DNA of 64,000 nt from Lutibacter sp. (lineage in GTDB: Bacteria; Bacteroidota; Bacteroidia; Flavobacteriales; Flavobacteriaceae). The stretch is taken from the NCBI RefSeq assembly GCF_016342705.1, contig NZ_JAEINV010000008.1:1-64000 (forward strand), given 5' to 3'. The notes beneath the pieces are model-generated. The model saw only the letters and a list, made by a program, of their open reading frames with translations. It did not search any database and was not told the origin of the DNA. A program made the position numbers and the translations under genes. This document shows positions 25,806-35,295 of this stretch, piece after piece. Each line of letters opens with the position of its first letter. Within the stretch, counting starts at the first letter, position 1.

Positions 25806-26234
25806 TTACGGCAATTTATTTAAAACGTTCCAGTACAATTCAATTTGTCCTGCTACTTTTAAAAAATTATCAAAATTTACTGGTTTTACAATGTATGAAT
25901 TTACCCCTAGTTTATAGGCTGCTTTTATGTCTGAATTTTCTGATGAAGAGGTTAAAACAACAATAGGAATTGTTTTATAAATGGTATGTTCTTTTAAAGT
26001 TTTTAAAACATCTAATCCATCTACTTTGGGTAATTTTAAATCAAGCAAAATTACAACTGGAATTGCGGCGCCATCATCCCATTTTTTAATATATTTTAAA
26101 GCTTCTTCTCCATCACGAGCAACTTCAATAGGATTTATAAGGTTACTGCTTTTAAAAGCGCGTATGGTTAAATCAACATCAAGAGGGTTATCTTCTACTA
26201 ATAAAATTGGATTGTTCTTTAATTGATAATTCAT
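25806..26234 (-). CDS. Rcp1-like response regulator
   Basis: A 142-residue receiver with acidic pair in LLVEDNPLDVDL, phospho-Asp65 in LLDLKLPKVDG, TSSSENSD and the PVNFDNF end. The extended form with LKLPK matches the Rcp1 family that partners phytochrome-like and CHASE histidine kinases. It starts 11 bases after the CHASE kinase gene, its likely phosphodonor. No output domain. Confidence 0.93.
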   Translation of the reverse strand: MNYQLKNNPILLVEDNPLDVDLTIRAFKSSNLINPIEVARDGEEALKYIKKWDDGAAIPVVILLDLKLPKVDGLDVLKTLKEHTIYKTIPIVVLTSSSENSDIKAAYKLGVNSYIVKPVNFDNFLKVAGQIELYWNVLNKLP

Positions 26235-26245
26235 GCTGAAAAATT

Positions 26246-28906
26246 TTATTTTTTAAATTCTAAATAAAAACAAGTTCCTATATTCAATTCACTTTCCGCC
26301 CAAATGCTGCCATTCATTCTATGCATGGCTTTTTCTACCATTGCCAAACCAATTCCGGTTCCTTCATATTCTTCGGGTAAATGTAATCGTTGGAATATTT
26401 TAAAGATTCTGTCATGGTACTTCATATCAAAACCAACACCGTTGTCTCGTACAAATATAAGCCAATGTGTTGAATTTTCGCTACTTCCAATCTCAATTTT
26501 AGGGTTTTTGCTTTTGCTAGAAAATTTAATAGCATTATCTAATAAATTACGAAGTGCTAATTTTAAGCCGTTACTATCTGCTAAGAGCATAAAATTATTT
26601 GAGAAAGAAGTTTTAATTTGAATATTAGATTTTTTTATTTCACCTGATAAGAGTGTTAAAAGATCATTTATTAAAGGTTTAAGTGGTACATTTTTAATTT
26701 GAAATTCTTGTCGTTCTATGCGCGAATAGGATAGTAAATCTTCAATTAAGAGATTCATTTGTAAAGTTCCAGTTCGAATATTTTTTAAAAATCCTTGCGC
26801 TTCTTCATTCAAATCATTTTTATACAAATCTATTAAAAGTTTACTGTATCCATCAATTCCTCTTAATGGCGCTTTTAAATCATGCGATACAGAATAGGTA
26901 AATGTTTCCATTTCAGCGTTGATACTGGCTAATTTTTTATTAACAGTATCCAATGCGGAGGTTTGCATATTTAAATCATCCACCAAATTTAACAAAGCGC
27001 CTTCGCTGAGTTCTAATTGAAGGGTTCTTTCAGCAACACGATCTTCTAACGCTGCATTTAATTTTGCAACTTCTTCATTGGCTGTTTTTTGTTGTGTAAT
27101 TTCAGTAAAATTGATCACTATTTCATCAATTTCATTAGTATCATTAATTTCAAGAAATCCGCTAACAGTTAACCAAACAATATTGTTTAATTCTGATTTA
27201 ATAACTCCTAAAATGAGATCTTGAAAAGGCTTCCGGCTGTTTAAAATTCTATTTACGGGATAATCTTCGGGTGCTATTGGAATGCTATTTTGGTCAATAA
27301 ATTTCCAGTAAGGATCAATGGCTGTTTTACCTTTCAATTGATCTACTGTTAAACCCAATAATTCTGAAGCCTTTTTGTTACTCAAAATAATAGAAGTATC
27401 TGGCGCATGCACAACAATTCCTGCTTCTAAATTTGTTAATAATCTACTATATCTTTCTTCACTTTTTCTAACTTTTTCTTGTGTTTTTTTCCAACTGGAA
27501 ATATCTCTCCAAGATGATATTGAAAATAGGATTTTTCCTGTTTTATCTTTTACAGATTTTACATTAAGTAATACCTCAATTTTACTTCCATTTTTTGTTT
27601 TAAGAAGTAATTCCTTACTTAAAACTTCACCAGTTTCCATAAATTGTTGGAATGCTTTTTTTACTTCGTCTATACAACTTTTGTGGTACATTTTGAATAT
27701 TGAAGTTCCAATAATCTCTTCTCTTAAATAGCCAGTTTTTTGAAGAAGTGTTTCATTGCATTGTAAAATTAGAGCGTCAGTTGGAGATATGGAAACAAGC
27801 ATATCTGGAGATTCGTGATATAATATTTTAAATTTTTCTTCAGATTCTTGTAATGATTGTTCTGCCTTTTTTCTGTTTTTTTGTTCTTTTTGGAAACGAA
27901 ATAATATTTCTTTACTTTTTTCGCCTTTGATTTGTAAAAAGATAAGTAATAACGCCAATATTAGTGTAATTAGTAAGCCTGTTAATAATGAATTATAAGC
28001 TCCCTTAAATTTATAGAAAACTGGTTTTGGAGTAAAGTGTAATTCCCATATTCTTCCTCCAATTTCAATAATCCTTTTTTGAGTATGAATTTCATCGATG
28101 CTATCTCCGTTTTTGTAAATATTTTCATTTAAACCATTTGTAATATCATAAATATATAAATCAATATCTTCTTCAGATGTTTTATAAAATGCCGTATTTA
28201 TTAAATTATTTATTTTACATACAACAGATATTAATCCTTTTACATTAGTAAAACTTATTGAATCTTTAGTGGGTTTCGTATAATCATATACTGGCAAAAT
28301 ACCTAAAACACTATTTTCAGTAGAGTCTTGCACCAAATTTATTACAGGGGTTAATTGAAATGTTCTAGTTTCAACGGCCTTTATTATGGTTGATTGTCGA
28401 TCAATATTTGAAAAAATATCATAGCCTATTGCATTTTTATTGCCTTGTATAGGCTCTATGAAGTTTACCGAAAAGTAAAAGTTTCTTTTTTTTGCTTTGG
28501 TAAATTTATTTTCAGTATTGAGCTCTTTAATAAAAAAGTCTTTAATTATATGTTCATCACGACCTTTTGATTCAAATTCAAATCGTCTATTATCTTCAAT
28601 TTTAGGAACCCACGAAATAGCTTTAATTCCAGAATTAATTGTTAGAATTGGTGAGGTGTAATTTTTAAATTCTTCTCTTGAAATAACACTATTCATCTCA
28701 AAAAAATACTTAAGAACTTCTATAGATTGAAAAGTTTTTTTTAATTCTTGATTTATAGTATTTTTTTTAGTTGTTATGATATTGGTTAATAGGCTGTTTT
28801 TTGCGTTTATAAAGTCCCCTTTAGTTTTAAGATGAATTGAAACTGAAATAACAATACCAATTATTAAAACAAATAAAACGGGAACTAACGTATATTTTTT
28901 TTTCAT
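26246..28906 (-). CDS. CHASE-domain sensor histidine kinase
   Basis: An 886-residue membrane kinase. An N-terminal membrane helix (about 5-25), a periplasmic CHASE domain (about 40-290, with SWVPKIEDNRRFEFE and SVNFIEPIQGNKNAIGYD) and a second helix (about 305-325) precede two PAS domains (about 355-475 and 485-600). A coiled coil leads to the dimerisation domain with His675 in YSVSHDLKAPLRG and a HATPase ending the protein (RDNGVGFDMKYHDRIFKIF). CHASE domains bind small extracellular ligands, not identifiable here. It is co-transcribed with the receiver that follows. Confidence 0.93.
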   Translation of the reverse strand: MKKKYTLVPVLFVLIIGIVISVSIHLKTKGDFINAKNSLLTNIITTKKNTINQELKKTFQSIEVLKYFFEMNSVISREEFKNYTSPILTINSGIKAISWVPKIEDNRRFEFESKGRDEHIIKDFFIKELNTENKFTKAKKRNFYFSVNFIEPIQGNKNAIGYDIFSNIDRQSTIIKAVETRTFQLTPVINLVQDSTENSVLGILPVYDYTKPTKDSISFTNVKGLISVVCKINNLINTAFYKTSEEDIDLYIYDITNGLNENIYKNGDSIDEIHTQKRIIEIGGRIWELHFTPKPVFYKFKGAYNSLLTGLLITLILALLLIFLQIKGEKSKEILFRFQKEQKNRKKAEQSLQESEEKFKILYHESPDMLVSISPTDALILQCNETLLQKTGYLREEIIGTSIFKMYHKSCIDEVKKAFQQFMETGEVLSKELLLKTKNGSKIEVLLNVKSVKDKTGKILFSISSWRDISSWKKTQEKVRKSEERYSRLLTNLEAGIVVHAPDTSIILSNKKASELLGLTVDQLKGKTAIDPYWKFIDQNSIPIAPEDYPVNRILNSRKPFQDLILGVIKSELNNIVWLTVSGFLEINDTNEIDEIVINFTEITQQKTANEEVAKLNAALEDRVAERTLQLELSEGALLNLVDDLNMQTSALDTVNKKLASINAEMETFTYSVSHDLKAPLRGIDGYSKLLIDLYKNDLNEEAQGFLKNIRTGTLQMNLLIEDLLSYSRIERQEFQIKNVPLKPLINDLLTLLSGEIKKSNIQIKTSFSNNFMLLADSNGLKLALRNLLDNAIKFSSKSKNPKIEIGSSENSTHWLIFVRDNGVGFDMKYHDRIFKIFQRLHLPEEYEGTGIGLAMVEKAMHRMNGSIWAESELNIGTCFYLEFKK

Positions 28907-28975
28907 ATTTTATATGAATAAAGTAGGATTACATTTTTTAAGAATATTAGCTTAAATTTATTAGCCTTCTTTAGT

Positions 28976-30052
28976 TTATTTATTATTTTTCAATTCTGCC
29001 ATTCTTAATTCACGGCCTACAAAAACTTTATTTAGTTTATCTAATTTTTTATTTTTTTCTTCTAATTCTGATGTTCTTTCTTTTATAATTTCTTCTAAGT
29101 GTTCTTGGTAGTTTTTAAGTTCTTTCTCTGCTTCTTTATGTTGGGTAATGTCATGCATTGCAACCACTGCACCAAGTGAATTTCCTTCACTGTCAATAAC
29201 TCTTTGCCCATTAGTGATAAATGTTTTAGCTTCTCCATTTTTTGGAATAATGGTTATTTCAGTGTCTTTTATAATCCCATCTTTTAATGCTTTAAATAAT
29301 GGGATGTCTTCTTTTTGCATGGGAGTTATTCCATCAGGATGATACAAATTATAATGGTTTGCCCATTCATTTGCAGGAATTGGTTCTTTTGGCAATCCGT
29401 GAAACTCCATGGTTGCATTATTAAATCGGTTTAAAATCCCATGTTCATCACATGAAACGATCCCTTCTGAAAGACTGTTGAAAACGGCTTCAAGATATTG
29501 TTTTTCTTTCAATAAAGCTTGCTCAGATTGTTTTCTCACCATTTTTTGTTTAGTAATATCGCAAAATAGCAACGTCATATTCAATAAAAAATCCATGGCG
29601 GTTTTTGCATCATCTTTAGATACGATAGGTACTTTTTTGAGGGCATTCATATACGTTTCCTCATTGTATCCATATTGTTTAGCCTGATTTCTAAAAAAAT
29701 CTAAGTTGGGTTCTTTAAAAAGAAATTGACCTGTAAAAAGGTTTCCTAAATGTTCTCCGTCAATGATGATGGGAACTGCCACATCTACCAAGCCGTTCAA
29801 ACATTCGTAGGCATGATACTTTTCACCTTCAGCCATTTGTTTAGATAGCATGGTATCACTTACAAAACATTTTTCGCATGTTTTGGAGTTCACTCGGTGA
29901 AAATCGGTACAGATTTCCCGCCAGCCAGATTTTGAAAGCACATTCCCTTCAAGATCTAGGATTGCTGTAAGAAATCCAGTTGTTTTATGAAATAAATCTA
30001 ATAATACATTAATCCGCTCAGAATCAATAAAATCTTGTAATTTATAGTTCAT
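28976..30052 (-). CDS. PocR-ligand-domain and PAS sensor without kinase
   Basis: A 358-residue protein. Residues about 5-165 form a PocR domain (sensor domain named after the propanediol regulator) with a Cys pattern in CTDFHR, CEKCF and YECLNGLVD that could bind a metal or cluster. A PAS domain follows (about 185-310), then a coiled coil ending in FVGRELRMAELK. In related kinases such a tail leads into a histidine kinase domain, but here the frame stops at once. It starts eight bases after the next PAS gene, so the pair is co-transcribed. It may signal by dimerising with a kinase. Confidence 0.88.
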   Translation of the reverse strand: MNYKLQDFIDSERINVLLDLFHKTTGFLTAILDLEGNVLSKSGWREICTDFHRVNSKTCEKCFVSDTMLSKQMAEGEKYHAYECLNGLVDVAVPIIIDGEHLGNLFTGQFLFKEPNLDFFRNQAKQYGYNEETYMNALKKVPIVSKDDAKTAMDFLLNMTLLFCDITKQKMVRKQSEQALLKEKQYLEAVFNSLSEGIVSCDEHGILNRFNNATMEFHGLPKEPIPANEWANHYNLYHPDGITPMQKEDIPLFKALKDGIIKDTEITIIPKNGEAKTFITNGQRVIDSEGNSLGAVVAMHDITQHKEAEKELKNYQEHLEEIIKERTSELEEKNKKLDKLNKVFVGRELRMAELKNNK

Positions 30053-30059
30053 AGTATTA

Positions 30060-31067
30060 TTATTTTTTTTCTTTTAATTTTTCTATTTCTTCTTTCAATT
30101 CAGCCATTCGTAATTCACGACCCACAAATAATTTGTTTAAACTATTTAGTTTTTCGTTTTTTTCTTTTAATGTTTTAGTTCGTTCATTTACAAGTGCTTC
30201 TAAATTTGTGTTTAAAGATTCTAATTCTCTCAATATCTTTTTTCGTTCGGTAATGTCATCAAAAACAACTACGGCCCCAACAGTTTTTCCTTCCTGTAAA
30301 ATGGGTGTTGATGTGTATTCTACCTGGAATGGAGATCCATCCTTTTTCCAAAATACTTCATCTGTTATATTGTGACTCACGGAATCTTTAATAGTAGAGA
30401 GGATAAAACATTCTGAAGAATGATACACTGTTCCGTCTACTTTGTGATGATGGTGAGTGCTATGCATTTCTTTTCCAATTAACTCATCTTTTGTATATCC
30501 GAGTAAATCTGCTCCTTTTTGATTTATAAAAGTAGTATTTCCTTGCAGATCTATACCGTAAATACCTTTACCGGCATTTTCAAGTAAAGAAGCATTTAAA
30601 TTAAGTGTGTTGGTTAAAGTTTTTGATTTTTCTTTTAGAACTATTTCTGTTTTTTTAAGTTCATTATAGGCTTCCTTAATTTCGGAAGTTTGTTTTTTAA
30701 CAATTTGTGCAATTTTATTATTTTCATCTATTTCTAAGGGTAGCCACTTTTTAATTAGTAATATTAAAATGATCAAGGCAGTTATTAAGTTTAAAAACTT
30801 TGGAAATATAACCATTTGAGGTTGTGACAAATAGTTGTAGACACCAATTGGAATGTAGCCTGAGAGCGATGTAAACCAAGCACCGAAATAAACACTTTCA
30901 AAAAAAGATCTAAAGGCGTCTAACGCCAAAATAACCAATAGTAATTTCAATAATTTAAAGGATTTTAAATTATTAATTTTATTAATGTAAAAGACAAATA
31001 TAACTCCCCAAATAATAGCAATACACCAATAAATAATTGGGGTTAATAAGTTAAAAAATCTCTCCAT
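30060..31067 (-). CDS. Membrane PAS sensor without kinase
   Basis: A 335-residue protein. Three hydrophobic segments (about 10-27, 40-55 and 90-108) anchor it in the membrane. A coiled coil (about 120-160) and a PAS domain follow (about 160-280, FINQKGADLLGYTKDELIGKE). It ends in a second coiled coil with FVGRELRMAELK, the same tail as the next gene. No kinase or cyclase domain. It is the first gene of the signalling cluster. Confidence 0.87.
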   Translation of the reverse strand: MERFFNLLTPIIYWCIAIIWGVIFVFYINKINNLKSFKLLKLLLVILALDAFRSFFESVYFGAWFTSLSGYIPIGVYNYLSQPQMVIFPKFLNLITALIILILLIKKWLPLEIDENNKIAQIVKKQTSEIKEAYNELKKTEIVLKEKSKTLTNTLNLNASLLENAGKGIYGIDLQGNTTFINQKGADLLGYTKDELIGKEMHSTHHHHKVDGTVYHSSECFILSTIKDSVSHNITDEVFWKKDGSPFQVEYTSTPILQEGKTVGAVVVFDDITERKKILRELESLNTNLEALVNERTKTLKEKNEKLNSLNKLFVGRELRMAELKEEIEKLKEKK

Positions 31068-31484
31068 AAATATATATTTTGTAAAATGTTACTTTTATTT
31101 AATTGATGGTATATTATTTTTCCTAAACTAAATAGTAAAAACATTGCTATTGATTACAAAATTGTAATTGTTCAAAACAAATAAGCATTAAATTAATTTG
31201 TGAATTATAACTTAAATATACAATTAAATTTAAATTGTAAGAAATTAAATTTACTGATTATCAATTAGTTTATTGGAAGATGTTTTTATGTAATTAATTT
31301 TTAAGCATGTTGAAAATGCAAAAACAACAAATTTTAATGTTGCTTTGTAATTACATATTTGTGATTTTTTTAATGTTAAAATGAAATTAGAAATTGATGA
31401 TTTGCTAAAGCCATTGTTCTTGGTGAAATTCTTAAAAAAAAGCATCTCCTTAGAGATGCTTTTTTTGTTTATTGTGAGCAAAAA
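31068..31484. other. AT-rich intergenic region
   Basis: This 417-base stretch separates the lipoprotein cluster from the signalling cluster, both on the minus strand. It should hold the promoter of the signalling genes, but I found no convincing TAnnTTTG box on that strand. Besides the terminator at 31434-31467 I see nothing. A 76-codon minus-strand frame at 31251-31481 overlaps the terminator and has no recognisable domain. Confidence 0.5.
31434..31467 (-). terminator. Terminator of the lipoprotein pair
   Basis: AGCATCTC/GAGATGCT with a four-base loop, flanked by A and T runs. It lies 17 bases after the stop of the minus-strand lipoprotein gene. Confidence 0.85.
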
Positions 31485-32627
31485 TTAATAATTAACAAAA
31501 TAAGGAATGTTGGCACTCCAAATTGCTGAACCTATTTTACTTCTTTCAACTCTGGTAATTTTACGATCTTTTACCCAGTAATAGGTTAACTTACTAACTT
31601 CAGTTGATAATTTTTTATGTAAGTTATAGTAATTATTTCCTGTATATTGACTGTTTATTAGGTTAATAATATCTTGAATTTCATCAGCCATTGTTCCGCA
31701 GTTTTCAAATACATTTTCAACACCCGTGTCAATTCCTTCAATTAAAATAGTATCGGTCATTATAGAACGTGGATACGGATCTTCATCGTTTAAACAGCCA
31801 TCATTATCAACATCTTTATCACAAGCATCTCCCAGACCATCATTATCAAAATCAGCCTGATCACCATTTGCAGTTTCTGGGCAATTATCTATATAATCAG
31901 CAATTAAGTCACCATCATAATCTTCCATCACAGTTTGATTAATTACTCTTAAGTGATCAAATACAATTGAATTTTCTCCCACACAAGCATAATTAGCCAA
32001 AACAATCCTTATAGAAGAAAACGCGATATCCTCTCCCATGGTAGAAAGATCTAATATGGCATCGCCTTTAGCAGTATCAAGTTCTGTGTAACTTTCGGGC
32101 GCATCATTTACATAATACTCATATAACCCACTAATCACACCTTGGCCGTAGAACACGTGCATCCCTACTTCATTATTAAATTCATCATAAATATAAACTA
32201 CAATATATGGAAAATTATAATAATCCATAGTTGATGTAAATTCTAAATAGGCTTTTAGTTTTGTTTCATTTGTGTTTCCACTTATGTTGTACACTTTTTG
32301 AATGTTCTGACTTGGACACATAGAAATTGTAACTCCAACAACACTTGTTTTAATTGCAGTGCTGCCATCTAAAGGAGACGCTATTTCAACATAGGTAAAA
32401 TAAGGGTTCCCTCCCGTATTATTCACAGTCCATTCTGATAAACTACCTGCTAATACTTCATCAACAAGTACTTCATTGTCAACTCTATTAAAAAGAGGTT
32501 GTATATTTTTATTACTTGTAGCCTGTTGATTATTCAAGGTATTTTGCGGAAAAACAACTTCTGTTTCGGTTTCACAACTAACAAAGAATAAGGCTATAAT
32601 AATGAAAATGAATTTTAAATTTTTCAT
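31485..32627 (-). CDS. Paralogous lipoprotein A with thrombospondin type 3-like repeats
   Basis: A 380-residue predicted lipoprotein with Cys18 in the lipobox (FFVSC) and acidic residues after it, as in surface-exported Bacteroidota lipoproteins. The middle looks like a beta-rich binding domain. Residues about 240-290 hold DxDxDGxxD calcium-type repeats (DYDGDLIADYIDNC, DFDNDGLGDACD, DVDNDGCLNDED). The last 100 residues are a domain shared with the next two genes, including LHKKLSTEVSKLTYYWVKDR. I do not recognise that C-terminal domain. It starts 11 bases after lipoprotein B and is probably co-transcribed with it. Confidence 0.8.
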   Translation of the reverse strand: MKNLKFIFIIIALFFVSCETETEVVFPQNTLNNQQATSNKNIQPLFNRVDNEVLVDEVLAGSLSEWTVNNTGGNPYFTYVEIASPLDGSTAIKTSVVGVTISMCPSQNIQKVYNISGNTNETKLKAYLEFTSTMDYYNFPYIVVYIYDEFNNEVGMHVFYGQGVISGLYEYYVNDAPESYTELDTAKGDAILDLSTMGEDIAFSSIRIVLANYACVGENSIVFDHLRVINQTVMEDYDGDLIADYIDNCPETANGDQADFDNDGLGDACDKDVDNDGCLNDEDPYPRSIMTDTILIEGIDTGVENVFENCGTMADEIQDIINLINSQYTGNNYYNLHKKLSTEVSKLTYYWVKDRKITRVERSKIGSAIWSANIPYFVNY

Positions 32628-32638
32628 GATAAGTTATT

Positions 32639-33715
32639 TTAATATGTATTTGTAAAAAGTGGAATGTTAGCACTCCATATTGCAGAACCTATTTTACTTC
32701 TTTCAATTCTGGTAATTTTACGGTCTTTTACCCAGTAATAGGTTAGCTTACTAACTTCGGTAGATAGTTTTTTATGTAAAGTGTAGTAATTATCTCCTGT
32801 ATATTGACTGTTTATTTGATTGATGATGGTTTGAATTTCATCGGCCATAGTACCGCAGTTTTCAAAGGTATTTTCAACTCCTGTGTCAATTCCATCAATA
32901 ATGATGTTTTCAGTCATTATGGAATTTGGATACGGATCTTCTTCATTAGGACAACCATCACCATCGGCATCACTACACGAACCAAAGCCAATAAAATCAA
33001 CTCCCTCATAGCCATAAGGGTTCTCCGAAGTAATCACTATTTTTTTGATTGGTTGTACAGAGCTAATTGCTAAATATTGTGCAGTGTATTCTGGAGTATA
33101 AACATTGGTTGAGCCTATTTGTTCATCGTTGAAATTATATACAAGTACTAAAACGTCAGTATTTATTAGATTATATAAATTCATACTTACATCAGAAACC
33201 GTATTTGTAGTAAATCTAATTACTAAATCAGTATTCCAATTATTACTCATTAATACATTTGGCATACCATCCCAGTTACAAATAAATAAACCATTTTCTA
33301 AATTGTTTGGTGTCTCAAATGAAATGCCTGACAAAATATCTCCAGGAGAAATAATATTGTTATTCGAAAATTCATCTAGATAACTTGGGAATGATTGATT
33401 TATATAATTAAAATCTTCAAAATCTTCTGTTGGAAAATTACAATCAAAATCATCGGCATCATAATAAAAATGAATTACAGTCATATCATCTGGTTCTTGA
33501 ATGGTTGCTCTACTTTCAAAAGTTTTAATTGTATTTAGTTTATTAAAATGAGTTTTTAAATCAACTCCTTCAGCAATTAACGTGGTAATTGGTGTGTTCG
33601 ATTGCATTTGTAAATCCTGGATTTCTTTAGATTCAGGGATAATAGCTGATTCTTTTTGGCAGCCTATAAGAATAACCGCTAGTAGTAGCACGTAAAAAAA
33701 GATAAGACGTTTCAT
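32639..33715 (-). CDS. Paralogous lipoprotein B
   Basis: A 358-residue predicted lipoprotein with Cys19 after a hydrophobic signal (LIGC). Its middle differs from lipoprotein A but has one calcium-type motif, DADGDGCPNEEDPYP, before the shared C-terminal domain of about 100 residues. The DNA of that domain is nearly identical to the one in lipoprotein A, which points to recent duplication or gene conversion. Function unknown; probably anchored to the outer membrane. Confidence 0.78.
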   Translation of the reverse strand: MKRLIFFYVLLLAVILIGCQKESAIIPESKEIQDLQMQSNTPITTLIAEGVDLKTHFNKLNTIKTFESRATIQEPDDMTVIHFYYDADDFDCNFPTEDFEDFNYINQSFPSYLDEFSNNNIISPGDILSGISFETPNNLENGLFICNWDGMPNVLMSNNWNTDLVIRFTTNTVSDVSMNLYNLINTDVLVLVYNFNDEQIGSTNVYTPEYTAQYLAISSVQPIKKIVITSENPYGYEGVDFIGFGSCSDADGDGCPNEEDPYPNSIMTENIIIDGIDTGVENTFENCGTMADEIQTIINQINSQYTGDNYYTLHKKLSTEVSKLTYYWVKDRKITRIERSKIGSAIWSANIPLFTNTY

Positions 33716-33940
33716 AATAGTTTATTTAGTGATTAATTGAAATTGTATTGAACTATTTTTTACTAATAAGATGTATAAAGACATTACAGTAGTAAAACAA
33801 ATTTTAACATTAATTAGGGGTTTTACGTATGTAGAATTGAAAATACTGAATGACTTATTTAAATTTACGGAAATTTAAAGTAGGCGACTTTTTAAATCGT
33901 AAAATGAAGGTAAAGTGCTGTTTGTGAATTGTGTAAATAA

Positions 33941-33970
33941 AAAAAGCACTTCAATATTGAAGTGCTTTTT
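33941..33970 (-). terminator. Terminator of lipoprotein C
   Basis: A perfect palindrome, AAAAAGCACTTCAA/TTGAAGTGCTTTTT with a two-base centre, lies 20 bases after the stop of the minus-strand gene. Confidence 0.85.
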
Positions 33971-33989
33971 TACGATTTGGGTATTTTAA

Positions 33990-35171
33990 TTATCCTATTT
34001 CTTGAAAATAAGGAACACTTGTACTCCAAGCAAAGCTAGAAATTTTTGAACGCTCTCTACTTGTAATTAATCTGCTTTTATACCAGTAGTAACTTAATTT
34101 TGCAACTTCAGATACAAACTTTTTGTGAAGTTGGTTGTAGTTATCTCCTGTATATTGTGCGTTTAGTAAATTTATAAGGTTATCCATTTCATCAGCCATT
34201 GTTACTCCGTTTGTTTTAGTAAATTTATTTAGTATTGATGTATTTATTTCATCAATAAAAAGTGTTTCACTTAAATTTGAATTTGGATATGGATCTTCAT
34301 TATCCAAAACGCCATCATTATCAGCATCTGAAATACATTGTCCAAAAGAAATAGCGTCAAGTCCTATAAAGTTTGGTGCATAATGCATATAATAATCATT
34401 AGTATACATGTATAGTTTTTTAATAGGCACAGGAGATTTTATGTATAAAAGTTCTTTTGTAAATTCAATCATTTCCTCCTCTTCAAATTCATTATACGTT
34501 GGGTCGATTATAATATGCCCCAAATAGTTATCTTCGCTATCAACGGCATATACCATTGTGCTTGAATAAGCTAATAAAATTAGGTCAGCGGTAATTGCAT
34601 TTATATTGTAGCTTTCAAAAGTAATTTCTAATGGAGCAGCAGAAATGTTGAAAAAAGTGTTATCAATATTCAAATTTTCTAAGCCGCTTGTATAAGAATT
34701 GGCAAAAATCCAGTTATATTCATCTTGTGTTGAAAATTGTATGCCACTTACAATATCGCCAGGTTCAATATACATCATTTCTTCATTACCATATGAAGTG
34801 TTTTCATCAAGAACCCCATTAATGTTGTACACTTCAATAATATCTCTTTCAATGTCAATATTATTAAAATCTTCTGTAGTTAATGAGCCGCTACAATTAA
34901 AGCTTTCGGCATCATTTAAATAAAATTCGGCAACAGCTTCAAGTTCTTCTTCTTCAATGCGTGATTGTAAGTTTTGTAATTTTTTAGCAGATTTAGTTGT
35001 AAGTGTATTGTTTTTAAGCAGATCTAAAAAAGAAATTTTAGAATTTTGAGGCTGGGTTGCTTCGGTTTCCTGAAGTGCAGCATTATCTAGAACTTCTGTA
35101 GCATCTTTTTCACAACTTATTAAAAATGTGGTTAAACAAATTAGTAAGCCAAGGGTTTTTAAATTTTTCAT
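33990..35171 (-). CDS. Paralogous lipoprotein C
   Basis: A 393-residue predicted lipoprotein, Cys20 in LISC. It has the plan of lipoprotein B: a divergent middle domain with a strand-rich pattern, a calcium-type motif DADNDGVLDNEDPYP (about 285-299) and the C-terminal domain with LHKKFVSEVAKLSYYWYKSR. It is more diverged than A and B are from each other, so it is probably the older copy. It has its own terminator. Function unknown. Confidence 0.78.
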   Translation of the reverse strand: MKNLKTLGLLICLTTFLISCEKDATEVLDNAALQETEATQPQNSKISFLDLLKNNTLTTKSAKKLQNLQSRIEEEELEAVAEFYLNDAESFNCSGSLTTEDFNNIDIERDIIEVYNINGVLDENTSYGNEEMMYIEPGDIVSGIQFSTQDEYNWIFANSYTSGLENLNIDNTFFNISAAPLEITFESYNINAITADLILLAYSSTMVYAVDSEDNYLGHIIIDPTYNEFEEEEMIEFTKELLYIKSPVPIKKLYMYTNDYYMHYAPNFIGLDAISFGQCISDADNDGVLDNEDPYPNSNLSETLFIDEINTSILNKFTKTNGVTMADEMDNLINLLNAQYTGDNYNQLHKKFVSEVAKLSYYWYKSRLITSRERSKISSFAWSTSVPYFQEIG

Positions 35172-35295
35172 GTATTTTTATATTTTTTATTATTATGCTA
35201 AAAATAGTATTTTTTTTTAATTATCAAAAAGTCAGTTTAGTATTTTAAAGTAATCATTTAGTTTTCTTAATATTGAACTTTCTTATTTTAAACAA

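Noticed and set aside
31251-31481. 76-codon minus-strand reading frame
   Set aside because: It begins inside the terminator of the lipoprotein gene, has AT-driven composition and matches no family I recognise.
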